Origin: Acidobacteriota bacterium
GTDB lineage: Bacteria > Acidobacteriota > Blastocatellia > Pyrinomonadales > Pyrinomonadaceae
Direction of reading: 5' to 3'
Length of the DNA stretch: 56,632 nucleotides
Assembly: GCA_029781855.1 (NCBI GenBank)
Contig: JAKOVX010000072.1
Span: 1 to 56,632 of the forward strand
A program made the translations under genes and the position numbers. Of this stretch, positions 45,224 to 53,607 are shown one piece after another (the stretch's first letter is position 1; the number at the start of each line of letters is the position of its first letter). The notes under the pieces were generated by a model. That model was not told where the DNA came from and did no database searches. It saw only the letters and a list, made by a program, of their open reading frames with translations.

Positions 45224-47311
45224 TTAACGGTCAGCGGCTCCGTTACCAAAGTAGATCCTGATCGACGTATACGGAAGATGAGCCCGATAATTCAACGTCG
45301 GGTACTGGCTGTCCTTATAGTCGTAGTACTGGTATCCAATATTCCAGTCGATGTTCCTGGTGATCTGGAATGCTGCTCTAAACTCCGGTGACTGGAACTG
45401 CATCGGATAGGAACCGATGATGTTCTGGACCACGGTTGAGAATCGGTTGCCCTGACCGAGATCACGGCTGATCCGATAGCTGCCGTAAAGCGAAACCCGC
45501 TTAACCGGTTTGACCGAAACATCCAGGAATGCGTAATGGTCTCTCGAGAAGAACTGGCTGAAGCCATTGAAATAGCCTCCTGCCGGCACAATTATCGGAG
45601 TGTAGCTCGTCAGATGGGTGTAGTTATAACCACCGCTCACCGATAAGATCGACATCGGATTCCAGTCGACACTACCCGAGAACATCCGTGTCTTAATATT
45701 AGTCGTCAGATCGGGAGCCGTCGGAGCGACGATCGAGAACGACGGATTTGAATTATCCTTGGTAATTGCCGAGAAGTTGAAACCTATCGTTTTCAAGGTC
45801 AGCCGGCTGCGAACCCTGAAATTGGTAAATTTGTAGTTCTCAAGACGAGTGAAAACATTGTCCGCATCGCCTCGTTCGATATCCCAGAAGATTACCCAGT
45901 TCTTGACCGGTTTGATCTTCATTCCGGCGATGATCGAATTCGTATGATTCGACTCAGTCTCGTCGATGAACGCCGGATTAGTCGACGACGGCGCCGACGT
46001 GTAAGTCGCGTCGTATCCGGTCACATCGACCTTTCTGTGCGTATATCGATACCCGAAATGAAGACTGATCGCGTTATTGAATTGGTAATCACCCTCGACC
46101 AAGTTCAAGTAGCGCGTGTAGCTGTTTACACGATAACCTCCGGTTTGAGTCAGCTGAGATGCCAGCGGTCCGCCGGCGGCAGTACGGCGTGTCACTGCCT
46201 CCTGAAAAGCGTTTCCGCCGTTGATACTGAACGTATCGTAGGTGAAAGTGTTGGATATCCGGAAGTTGTCTGTCACCATGTACGTAAGGCCGAAGTCGCC
46301 ACGCTTTTGATAGCGTGAGTTCTTTCCGGTAACCGTGTAAACGTCAGCATCGATAATGTTATTCGAGTTGTCACGGCCGCTTTCAACCTCATTCATCGCC
46401 ATATTGCTCTTGGTAAACACGTAGATGAATTTACCGGTGAAATCCAGCTTCTTGGCGAATGTACGATGAACATTTAACGTTGTGTAATAAGTGTCACCGT
46501 TTGTCGGGAAAATGCGACTGAACGTTTCAAACCGCGCATTATTGGTCGGATTGTTTCCCAGGTTCAGGCCGCTGATGCTGTAGGCCGATCGATCCTGGAA
46601 GATCCGGAATCCTTGAGCCAGACTGAGATCGAAACCGGCTAATTGTCCTTCGACGCCGGCACGATAATCGTATGCTTTGTTGCGAATAAAGCTATTAACG
46701 CCAAATTCGTCGCTGTACGCCCTGGTGGTCGTCATACCGGGACCACTGTAGTCACTGAATGACGCACCAAGATTGAATCTCAGTTTCTCGTTCTGCGGCA
46801 GTATCGAGAGGTCAAAATCTCCCGTAAGATTCCTGGTGTCCGTCGTATGCTCACCCAACGCGTGGTTGGAAAGATTGTTGAAATAAGAGACCTTTCGGAC
46901 ATTCGCGTTAAATTTGTAAATGCCGATCTTCTCTATGTTGAAACGAGTGAAACCCTGTGGGTCCGAACCCCAACCTGAATTGCTGACGAGCAGTGAATCG
47001 AAATATTTACCCTTTCCGCTCTCGCTCTGAAGCAACACATTCGTATCGAAGGTTCGAAATCCTTTCGCGTAGTTGAGATCACTCCGGTACTTGTTTTCGT
47101 TGCCGGTCAGGCTTCGAAATCGCCAACCGAATTCCACGGTCGCATTGACGGTATAGCCGCCCCAATAAACGTTTTGGTCGGCGGGAGTGGTTGTGCCCTG
47201 TCCCGCGGCAGTCGAGGTAAGCAACGCCATTGAAAACGTTATTAATAGACCGATGAATAAGATTCTGTCATATCCGCCGGTACCTTTTTTTATTTGTGTA
47301 CTGTCAAACAT
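45224..47311 (-). CDS. Outer-membrane beta-barrel, MtrB/PioB-like
   Basis: A 695-residue exported protein: signal peptide (ILFIGLLITFSMALLTSTAAGQ), then long stretches of alternating amphipathic strands with many aromatic/polar pairs (for example GYTVNATVEFGWRF, RVSLYGSYRISR, IDWNIGYQYYDY). Length is close to the MtrB family (about 700). No TonB box, plug domain or lipobox is seen. The decaheme MtrA/DmsE-like gene lies 23 bases upstream in the same operon, and that pairing is the hallmark of porin-cytochrome conduits. The end (...YFGNGAADR) lacks the usual terminal aromatic. Annotation rests on strand pattern, length and neighbour. Confidence 0.75.
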   Translation of the reverse strand: MFDSTQIKKGTGGYDRILFIGLLITFSMALLTSTAAGQGTTTPADQNVYWGGYTVNATVEFGWRFRSLTGNENKYRSDLNYAKGFRTFDTNVLLQSESGKGKYFDSLLVSNSGWGSDPQGFTRFNIEKIGIYKFNANVRKVSYFNNLSNHALGEHTTDTRNLTGDFDLSILPQNEKLRFNLGASFSDYSGPGMTTTRAYSDEFGVNSFIRNKAYDYRAGVEGQLAGFDLSLAQGFRIFQDRSAYSISGLNLGNNPTNNARFETFSRIFPTNGDTYYTTLNVHRTFAKKLDFTGKFIYVFTKSNMAMNEVESGRDNSNNIIDADVYTVTGKNSRYQKRGDFGLTYMVTDNFRISNTFTYDTFSINGGNAFQEAVTRRTAAGGPLASQLTQTGGYRVNSYTRYLNLVEGDYQFNNAISLHFGYRYTHRKVDVTGYDATYTSAPSSTNPAFIDETESNHTNSIIAGMKIKPVKNWVIFWDIERGDADNVFTRLENYKFTNFRVRSRLTLKTIGFNFSAITKDNSNPSFSIVAPTAPDLTTNIKTRMFSGSVDWNPMSILSVSGGYNYTHLTSYTPIIVPAGGYFNGFSQFFSRDHYAFLDVSVKPVKRVSLYGSYRISRDLGQGNRFSTVVQNIIGSYPMQFQSPEFRAAFQITRNIDWNIGYQYYDYKDSQYPTLNYRAHLPYTSIRIYFGNGAADR

Positions 47312-47334
47312 ATGTGTGTCCTCTCATTCATCTA

Positions 47335-48360
47335 CTATCTGAAGAAACGGTTGTTCGCATTCGAGCCATGGATCGTAACGTGACAAACCGTGCAGTTCAG
47401 GAACCGAACGTTCGCTTGCGAGTGGAACGACGGAACTCCCGGTGCAGCCTGCTCTGTAATGCTGCTGTGGCATTCAAAGCAAAGTTGGCGAACCGAACTT
47501 CGGGTCAACAACTTTGGATTGCTCGATCCGTGCGGTGTGTGGCATGCTGTGCAGCCTTCGGTCTTAAGCGGAGCATGTTCGAATGCGAACGGGCCCTGCT
47601 TGTCGCCGTGGCACTTGATGCAAACTACATCCGCTCCAACAGCGAGCTTGGACTGTTTGGATTCGAAGCCGCCATGCGGATTGTGGCAATCGCTGCACTT
47701 CATTGTCCCTTCGAGGACCTTGTGGTGAAACGGCTTGCTGAATTGAGATCTTGTTTCCGTGTGACAGCTCATACAGAGCTGCGGTTCGCTGCCCTTGAGC
47801 ATTTTCACTGTGGCGATGCCGGGATTTTGCCTCGACGTCGGTCCAATATTTGTGATCGAACCATCGATCGAATTCCCAAGAGCAGTTCCGTGCGGGCTGT
47901 GGCAGTCGGTGCAGCCGACGTCATTTCGCCAATGCTCTCCGCGACGGAAATTATTATGACTTTCCTTGCCGGCGTGACAGCCAAGACAGGTTTCTGATAT
48001 CTCTTTTGAATTCTTTCCGGTAAAGCTGATGATCTTGGTCTTATCGCCGCTGCCCTCGACGTGGGCCTTGCCCGGTCCGTGGCAGGATTCGCAGCCCTGG
48101 GCTTTGTCCTTCCAGCTCGCGACCTCAGCTAATTTTGCATGTTTAGTTGTGCCAAATGTCTTAAATTGGTCTTCGTGGCATGCTTTACAGGTTTCGCTGC
48201 CGACGTAGTCATCGGGCGAAGCTGGTGTCGGCTGTGGCTCGGCATAGGCTCCCAAGGTTCCGTTCAACACCGTTGAATATGTACCTGAGACCGCCCACGC
48301 GAGAACGAGCACCGAAAAAACCGCAAGCAGGCCGATCTTAAAAAATTTGATTGAAGCCAT
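47335..48360 (-). CDS. Decaheme cytochrome c, MtrA/DmsE-like
   Basis: A 341-residue periplasmic protein with signal peptide (FKIGLLAVFSVLVLAWAVSG) and exactly ten CxxCH motifs (CKACH, CESCH, CLGCH, CTDCH, CMSCH, CSDCH, CIKCH, CTACH, CFECH, CTVCH). Length and haem number fit the MtrA/DmsE/PioA group. Typical sequences include YVGSETCKACHEDQF and repeated CHSPHG/CHNPHGG blocks. With the barrel encoded next it would form an outer-membrane conduit carrying electrons across the membrane. GGAGG precedes the ATG. It is the first gene of the block, with a Crp-type site about 85-95 bases upstream. Confidence 0.9.
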   Translation of the reverse strand: MASIKFFKIGLLAVFSVLVLAWAVSGTYSTVLNGTLGAYAEPQPTPASPDDYVGSETCKACHEDQFKTFGTTKHAKLAEVASWKDKAQGCESCHGPGKAHVEGSGDKTKIISFTGKNSKEISETCLGCHAGKESHNNFRRGEHWRNDVGCTDCHSPHGTALGNSIDGSITNIGPTSRQNPGIATVKMLKGSEPQLCMSCHTETRSQFSKPFHHKVLEGTMKCSDCHNPHGGFESKQSKLAVGADVVCIKCHGDKQGPFAFEHAPLKTEGCTACHTPHGSSNPKLLTRSSVRQLCFECHSSITEQAAPGVPSFHSQANVRFLNCTVCHVTIHGSNANNRFFR

Positions 48361-48431
48361 GATTTTGCCTCCGTTTTATTGGCGAAAGAGCGAAAGTACG
48401 CTTTCGCAACTAGAAAATAAACAATTCAATA

Positions 48432-48451
48432 GGAGAACGTATGTGTTCTCC
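48432..48451. terminator. Inverted repeat upstream of the decaheme gene
   Basis: GGAGAAC (48432-48438) and GTTCTCC (48445-48451) form a 7-bp stem with a 6-base loop. It could end transcripts from the cNMP-domain gene on the minus strand, or act as part of an operator. It overlaps the Crp-type site at 48442-48457. Confidence 0.35.
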
Positions 48452-48457
48452 GTCACA
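48442..48457. promoter_or_regulatory. Crp/Fnr-type operator upstream of the decaheme/barrel operon
   Basis: TGTGTTCTCCGTCACA fits TGTGA-N6-TCACA with one change (A to T). Its centre is about 90 bases upstream of the decaheme ATG. It overlaps an inverted repeat, so the two functions cannot be separated by eye. Confidence 0.5.
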
Positions 48458-48513
48458 ATTTAGTAATAAAATTCGATAAAATCGACTTTTTTTCGAAAAA
48501 AGCACGATCTTAT

Positions 48514-48972
48514 TTAAGTCGCCGACACTGCTTTCAGTATCTGCCGGTTCATCCTACTGAGGATCGTTGCCAGCCTAAAGCAAAGTTCCGGATCCTGGCT
48601 GAGAAGCGACATTAGATCATCACGATCAATGACGCCAAACTCACAACGCGTAACCGCTTTTATTTCATACTTAAAATGATCTTCCGAAAGGGCCTCGATG
48701 ATTCCGTGATACTCGTTCAAAGCGACCGGGTCGGATGCCTCATGCTCTTCGGCCGGGACGTTCAGATAGATCCTTGCCTCTCCGCTACGAAGAATGAAAA
48801 CGTGATCCGAAGGATCATCATTTTTGACGACCTCTGTTTTCGGCTCGAAAATCACAGTTTTTTCAATGGCTGTAAAACTCCCGCCACAATTTGGAGATAA
48901 TCCACGAAATAGAGATTCCTGTGGTATCGAGCCGTGATAAGTATGCAGAACGGCGTGGTCGTGCGGCCTCAT
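48514..48972 (-). CDS. Cyclic-nucleotide-binding-domain protein without DNA-binding domain
   Basis: A 152-residue protein with only a Crp-type effector fold: EKTVIFEPKTEVVKNDDPSDHVFILRSGEARIY, then a variable loop, and YEIKAVTRCEFGVIDRDDLMSLLSQDPELCFRLATILS. No winged helix follows. GGAGGG precedes the ATG at 48972. It lies directly downstream of a full Crp/Fnr gene and upstream of the conduit operon, and may sense a ligand or act as a partner or inhibitor. A Crp-type site is about 80 bases upstream of its start. Confidence 0.8.
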   Translation of the reverse strand: MRPHDHAVLHTYHGSIPQESLFRGLSPNCGGSFTAIEKTVIFEPKTEVVKNDDPSDHVFILRSGEARIYLNVPAEEHEASDPVALNEYHGIIEALSEDHFKYEIKAVTRCEFGVIDRDDLMSLLSQDPELCFRLATILSRMNRQILKAVSAT

Positions 48973-49047
48973 AAAGGAACCCTCCGGAAAGCAACTTATC
49001 GTTGCATGAAGGAAAGGCCGCGAGAAAGGTCATACGTCACAACTAAA

Positions 49048-49063
49048 CGTGACGGTGGTCACA
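49048..49063. promoter_or_regulatory. Crp/Fnr-type operator upstream of the cNMP-domain gene
   Basis: CGTGACGGTGGTCACA fits TGTGA-N6-TCACA with one change (T to C); the inner form is GTGAC-N4-GTCAC. It overlaps the stop codon of the Crp/Fnr gene. Its centre is about 83 bases upstream of the cNMP-domain gene start. Confidence 0.5.
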
Positions 49064-49799
49064 TTGCCGATTGGGCGTGGTGCCGGGAATCGACCATGGC
49101 AATAAGCCTCTGACGATCGTGGATGATCAAATTGGAACCTTTGAGGGTGATAAGTTCATTTTCGCGAAAGAACTTGAGAGCCCTGGTTACAGTTTCACGT
49201 GAAGAGCCGATCATCTCTGCTATTTCACCGTGAGTAAAAACATTCTTGAGCTGAACCCGGCCGTTCCCACCGTTTCCGTTGCCGCTCCAGTTAAGAAACA
49301 GTTTTGCCAATTTACCGGCAACTGAATCCGAAAGTCCGAGTGCGCATACCTGTCGGTATGCGGCCTGGTAATTGCGGCTCAACTGTCTTGCAGCACTAAG
49401 GCAAGCTAGCGGATTTTCGGCCAGGAACTTGACGAGATTATTGGATGATATGTAGTTGACCTGACAAAGTTCCATGACCTCGGCAGTGGTTTCGTATTCA
49501 ACCCCTTCCAGACTTGCACTGAGGCCGACCGCGTCACCAGGTTCGGCAATTCCTATAATGATCACCTTGCCGTCTTGGGAGCAGGTCGATAGTTTTACCC
49601 TTCCCTGACACAAGATATAAACGCCTGCTGCGGGTTGGCCCTCAACAAACAACATCGTGCCTTTCGGGTAAACCTTTGTGACCTTGATCGATTCGTAAAT
49701 ACTGAGATCATGATCCGGCAGACTACAGAAGAACTGATCTGTCCGTTGACTGCAGTCGTGACATTTATTTTGAATGCTGATGTCTTGCGCGATTTTCAT
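49059..49799 (-). CDS. Crp/Fnr-family transcription regulator
   Basis: About 246 residues: effector domain (KGTMLFVEGQPAAGVYILCQGRVKLSTCSQDGKVIIIGIAEPGDAVGLSA), dimer helix and winged helix with recognition motif IGSSRETVTRALKFFRE. The recognition helix SRETVTR resembles Crp SRETVGR, which reads GTGA half-sites. The N-terminus has C13, C16 and C25 (KCHDC...FFC), a pattern that could hold an Fe-S cluster, but its spacing differs from E. coli FNR. ATG at 49799 was chosen; a longer start lies 5 codons upstream. It is a likely regulator of the adjacent electron-transfer genes. Confidence 0.9.
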   Translation of the reverse strand: MKIAQDISIQNKCHDCSQRTDQFFCSLPDHDLSIYESIKVTKVYPKGTMLFVEGQPAAGVYILCQGRVKLSTCSQDGKVIIIGIAEPGDAVGLSASLEGVEYETTAEVMELCQVNYISSNNLVKFLAENPLACLSAARQLSRNYQAAYRQVCALGLSDSVAGKLAKLFLNWSGNGNGGNGRVQLKNVFTHGEIAEMIGSSRETVTRALKFFRENELITLKGSNLIIHDRQRLIAMVDSRHHAQSAM

Positions 49800-50022
49800 A
49801 AAAATTACCAACAACCGTTAAGGCGGCTGAGTCCGCTGAAATTGATCTCTGATGAAAATCAAAAAGACCCTGCCAAACACAGATGCAAAAGCTATTCCGC
49901 AGATCGGCGCGCGAAATAGTCAATAAAAACGGTAATTGCAAAGATCCGAGTCCGCAGTGCCCAAGCCATTTTGCAGCATTCCGCGAAAAAATCCGCGCAA
50001 CGCCGTGGGTTTGTGATACGGA

Positions 50023-51939
50023 TTATAATAGCTCTTCAAGTCTTTCTTCAAGAAGTTTTGTGGAAACGGTTAGGAAATCGTACGCCGTGACAATACCCAC
50101 GAGACGATCATCTTTGGTCACCGGCAAACAACCAATATTGTTCTCACGCAGCAGTGCGAGAGCCTCAAGCGTCGGTGTATCGGCGTGTACCGTTATCAAC
50201 TGTGTCTTCATGACGTCACGCACAATGACCGGGGTACCGGAGAGCGCACGGCCCGTCGCAATAAGTTCAACAAGGTCACGATGTGAGACTATTCCGATGA
50301 GTTTTCCCGCGTCATCCTCGACCGGCACGTGGCGAACATGGCGCCAATGCATCAGGCTGGCGGCAAGGTCGATGACGTCTTCCGGTCTAACAGTAAAAAG
50401 GTCGACCGCCATAAACTGCTCGACAGTCTTATAGTTGTCGATCCAGTCCGAGTGTTTTGGAATGCTCGCTAACTCCCACTCATGGAGAGGTTTGCCACTT
50501 TCTTGATTCTCTTTCATAGCTGCTGTTATTGACCTAAGTCTGACGTTGGGCTTGGCCCGTGGATCCATCGCGGAGTAAGACGTAAGCATCCATTTCGCAC
50601 CCGTCCGTTCAGCCTCGACTCTTTTCTTAATAACCTCCAGGAGACGCTTGCTATCTGCCTCGTCAACACCTGCCCGGTCCAGGCCAGATTGAGCGCGGGG
50701 AAGTAGTTCCTCGAGAACCAGACGGGCCACTCGCCGGCTCTTGCCATCGAGCCCACGAATCTGTCCATCTAGGCCGTAACGTGCTGCGTTGAAGAAGTTG
50801 CTTTTCGCTTCGTCGAACGACATATACTTGCGTATGTCGCCAAATTCCACCGGTAATTCGGTCATCAGGCCCAGAAAGAACGCCGTATTTGCCATTTCGT
50901 CGATGACACTCGGTCCCGACGGCAGATATCGCGATTCGATCCTGAGTCCCGGTCGTCCGTTAACAACACCATAACAAGGCCGGTTCCACCGCCAAATGGT
51001 TCCGTTGTGAAGGCGCCATGCCGCGAGTTGAGGGATTCCGCCTTTAGCTAAAACCTCCAACGAATTCTCCTCGACCGCCTGAGTCAGGAGGATGCGGAAT
51101 CGAATGGCGTCTTCGCGCAATATCTCGATGATTGATTCGTCGACCCATCTTTCACCAAAATTGACGCGGGGCATTTGATTGCGTTCTCTGTGAGTAAGCG
51201 AACGGGTATCGGTGGCGTGCTGGAAAAGGGCGACGCGCGTTTCGTGCCATAATCTGTGGCCTAGCAAGATAGGTGAGTTTACCGCCACCGCAAGGACAGG
51301 TCCCGATATGGCTTGGGCCCAATTGTAGTACTTCACGAAGTCGTTCACACCAACCTGTAAATGGACCTGAAAACTCGTGTTGCAAAATTCTGTAAATGTA
51401 TCCTGCAGAGTAATTTGCAGTTCATCAAGGCCCTTGATCTGAATGATACGATCGTCGCCGTGAAGTCGTGTCACGACGCGGTCTATCTCCTCGTATCGGG
51501 GATTCGGCGTCATATTTTCGTGACGAAGATCGGACTGCTGAATTGTCGGAAGGATGCCAGCCAAGACTACCGATCCGCCATATTGCGCGGCGGCGTCCCT
51601 GACGGTGTCGATCACCTCATTTAGCTCATCTTCCATCAGCCGGAGGCAACTGCCGCGGAATCCGCGAGGCGTCAGGTTCGCCTCAAGATTAAATTTCCCG
51701 ATCTCAGTCGTGAGGCGACCGTCTTTGGCAGTTTCAAGGACCTCGGTGACAAGCGGTGCGGGCCGCATGGCCGAATCGACGAGAAAGAGCTCTTGTTCGG
51801 CGCCGATCCGGTGAACGTCTGATTCAAAGTCACCATTAGCGAGCATCGCTTCGAGCGCCTGCAGGTCATTTAATACCGCGAGGGTAAAAGTCCGCAGTTG
51901 CTGCTCGTCATAATCGGTGGAGACATTATGTTCGCCCAT
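50023..51939 (-). CDS. Glutamate-cysteine-ligase-like (GCS2) protein with C-terminal CBS pair
   Basis: A 638-residue protein. Residues about 30-400 belong to the GCS2/YbdK-like carboxylate-amine ligase family (RIGAEQELFLVD, TEIGKFNLEANLTP, NTSFQVHLQVG, RIESRYLPSGPSVIDEM). The C-terminal about 125 residues are two CBS domains (FMAVDLFTVRPEDVIDLAASLM; VMKTQLITVHADTPTLEALALL...GIVTAYDF), which usually bind adenine nucleotides. The fusion suggests ligase activity gated by energy charge. The substrate cannot be read from the sequence. Its start is 3 bases after the stop of the upstream aspartoacylase-like gene, so they are co-transcribed. Confidence 0.88.
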   Translation of the reverse strand: MGEHNVSTDYDEQQLRTFTLAVLNDLQALEAMLANGDFESDVHRIGAEQELFLVDSAMRPAPLVTEVLETAKDGRLTTEIGKFNLEANLTPRGFRGSCLRLMEDELNEVIDTVRDAAAQYGGSVVLAGILPTIQQSDLRHENMTPNPRYEEIDRVVTRLHGDDRIIQIKGLDELQITLQDTFTEFCNTSFQVHLQVGVNDFVKYYNWAQAISGPVLAVAVNSPILLGHRLWHETRVALFQHATDTRSLTHRERNQMPRVNFGERWVDESIIEILREDAIRFRILLTQAVEENSLEVLAKGGIPQLAAWRLHNGTIWRWNRPCYGVVNGRPGLRIESRYLPSGPSVIDEMANTAFFLGLMTELPVEFGDIRKYMSFDEAKSNFFNAARYGLDGQIRGLDGKSRRVARLVLEELLPRAQSGLDRAGVDEADSKRLLEVIKKRVEAERTGAKWMLTSYSAMDPRAKPNVRLRSITAAMKENQESGKPLHEWELASIPKHSDWIDNYKTVEQFMAVDLFTVRPEDVIDLAASLMHWRHVRHVPVEDDAGKLIGIVSHRDLVELIATGRALSGTPVIVRDVMKTQLITVHADTPTLEALALLRENNIGCLPVTKDDRLVGIVTAYDFLTVSTKLLEERLEELL

Positions 51940-51942
51940 GGC

Positions 51943-53133
51943 TTACTCATCCGATTCTGAAAACGGACTATCGGTGTCGTGCCGTCGCCGGGTAACGACC
52001 AACTCATGACGTACCCATCTCAGCTTACGAAATCCGAGCAAGTGGAATATTTGAAGTGGGAAGAGCCTCGCTGTTTTAGTGTTTACAATTAAGGTTTCAG
52101 GATCCGCTTGATCCCTCCTTACTCCCGGCAAAAGCGGCATCAGTCGCTGGACGCCCGCTCGTCTCAAGATCGCGGAGACAGCGAGCCAAAACACTGCAAC
52201 TTCGCGGCCGATGAAGAATCCATCTTCGCCAAGCTTTTGGTACAAGGGCATCAGGATAAGGCCTGTTTCTGTGGCTCGTATTGGCCCAAATCGATTACGG
52301 GCAAGTACCTGGCCCTTAGTGATCGCATCGAAATTATTAAATCCGGGATTCATTACGAACTCATCGGATTCCTTGATCGCCTCGCGATGCCTCACCTCGA
52401 TCACGCGCGAACGACGTTTTCCACCCGCCAAACGCATCCGGTGTGTTTCAATGTCCGGTACCTGTTTTTCCGTCAGGATCCCGGTGTTTGCCATCGCCAG
52501 CCAGATCAATGCAGCGTGGTTCGCTACCGTTTCATCGGAGGTGTGGTTTCCACCTTCGAAACCGAACGTTACCGCGCCGGTATTGTTGAGATACTCGAGC
52601 ATCGTTCCTTCGAGTTGTTCCTCGATCCCGAGCAGGATCGTGACCGGGAACTTTCGCGCGAATTCTCGATTTCGCAGGGTGTCGCCAACCGTAGCGAACG
52701 GCTCACCGTGAGCTGATGTTGAATGCAGGTCAAGTACAAACACCTCTGATTTCGCGGTGATTAGAATGCTGTCGAGCAACTGGTCGATCTCCGACAACTC
52801 GCGACACTCCGAAGTTTCAAATGACTCCTGACTGCCGACACGCGCCAAATTTGGCTGCGTCCATGTTCGATTGAGGTCGCGGTCGATGAATCTGACGCCG
52901 AGTGGCAGGGCCCGCGTATTTCCAGCGACGAAGTATATTCGCCCTTTGATATCGACCGGTACCGAACTCATTTGTTTGGCAACTTGCTGCAGGGCTTTGA
53001 CACCGGCGGGCTCGTTCCCGTGGACGCTTCCGACGATGATAAGGGTCGGCCCACTGGCGTCGCCGATAAATGCCTCGATGAGATGCTCGCCTTCGACGAT
53101 CTCTGGTCGCACTGGTTCCATGACTGCTTTCAT
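51943..53133 (-). CDS. Succinylglutamate desuccinylase/aspartoacylase-family zinc hydrolase
   Basis: About 396 residues. GSVHGNEPAGVKAL and the later DLHSTSAHGEPFATVG give the metal-binding H-x2-E...H set, with RDLNRTW as the substrate-binding stretch. The family removes acyl groups from N-acyl amino acids and related amides. ATG at 53133 (MKAVMEP) was chosen; another start lies at 53121, and a longer reading to 53328 has atypical composition. It is followed by the GCS2-CBS gene, so one enzyme could act on a product of the other. Confidence 0.85.
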   Translation of the reverse strand: MKAVMEPVRPEIVEGEHLIEAFIGDASGPTLIIVGSVHGNEPAGVKALQQVAKQMSSVPVDIKGRIYFVAGNTRALPLGVRFIDRDLNRTWTQPNLARVGSQESFETSECRELSEIDQLLDSILITAKSEVFVLDLHSTSAHGEPFATVGDTLRNREFARKFPVTILLGIEEQLEGTMLEYLNNTGAVTFGFEGGNHTSDETVANHAALIWLAMANTGILTEKQVPDIETHRMRLAGGKRRSRVIEVRHREAIKESDEFVMNPGFNNFDAITKGQVLARNRFGPIRATETGLILMPLYQKLGEDGFFIGREVAVFWLAVSAILRRAGVQRLMPLLPGVRRDQADPETLIVNTKTARLFPLQIFHLLGFRKLRWVRHELVVTRRRHDTDSPFSESDE

Positions 53134-53607
53134 TTGAGAACAATTAATGCAAAACCGATGCCATGAGGAGCAATGGACGGTCCTCCGGGCGGCAATTATG
53201 CCGGCCGAACGTCTGACAACCCGATAAATCGAAAGTTTCAGTGGAAATGCAGCAATAAATGACGGAAATTTCATTGTTAACCGGTTGTATCGGTCTCTCA
53301 TCGGTCGTAAGTTGTGACCGGTAAGCAAAGCGAATTTCGAATGCTTGGCGAGATTTCACAAGGCTCCGCGAAAAAATACACACTCTTATAAGATCAGATC
53401 AATCTGCACGCGGGACAGAAAAGTTCATCTCTAGGATCGTTAAGATGCCTGCTAAACCGTTTATTAGTAACAGTTAATGTAAATAGACTCGATCGTCGCT
53501 CAGTGGCATTCGTCGCCTCTGTTTTCGACGGACCATCGTCAATATATATCGTTACCTACCGGTGTGTATTACAATAGGAGTTTGTCCACAAACTTGGACA
53601 CGCTTTA
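53134..53607. other. 474-base divergent intergenic region before mnmG
   Basis: It separates the aspartoacylase-like gene (minus) from mnmG (plus). It is AT-richer than the genes. A single box TTGTCCACA (53582-53590) is one base off the DnaA consensus TTATCCACA and lies in the inverted repeat TGTCCA-N6-TGGACA (53583-53600). No further DnaA boxes were recognised, so an origin is not claimed. No gene was seen. Confidence 0.5.

Noticed and set aside
48485..48502. AT-rich palindrome CTTTTTTTCGAAAAAAG downstream of the cNMP-domain gene
   Set aside because: It is explained by runs of A and T; no specific binding motif or strong hairpin is suggested.
49035..49054. Inverted repeat CGTCAC-N8-GTGACG
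   Set aside because: The arms face the wrong way for a Crp-type site; its right arm is part of the better site at 49048-49063.
53582..53590. DnaA-box-like TTGTCCACA before mnmG as evidence of oriC
   Set aside because: Only one near-match was seen, with no cluster, no dnaA gene and no clear AT-rich unwinding element.
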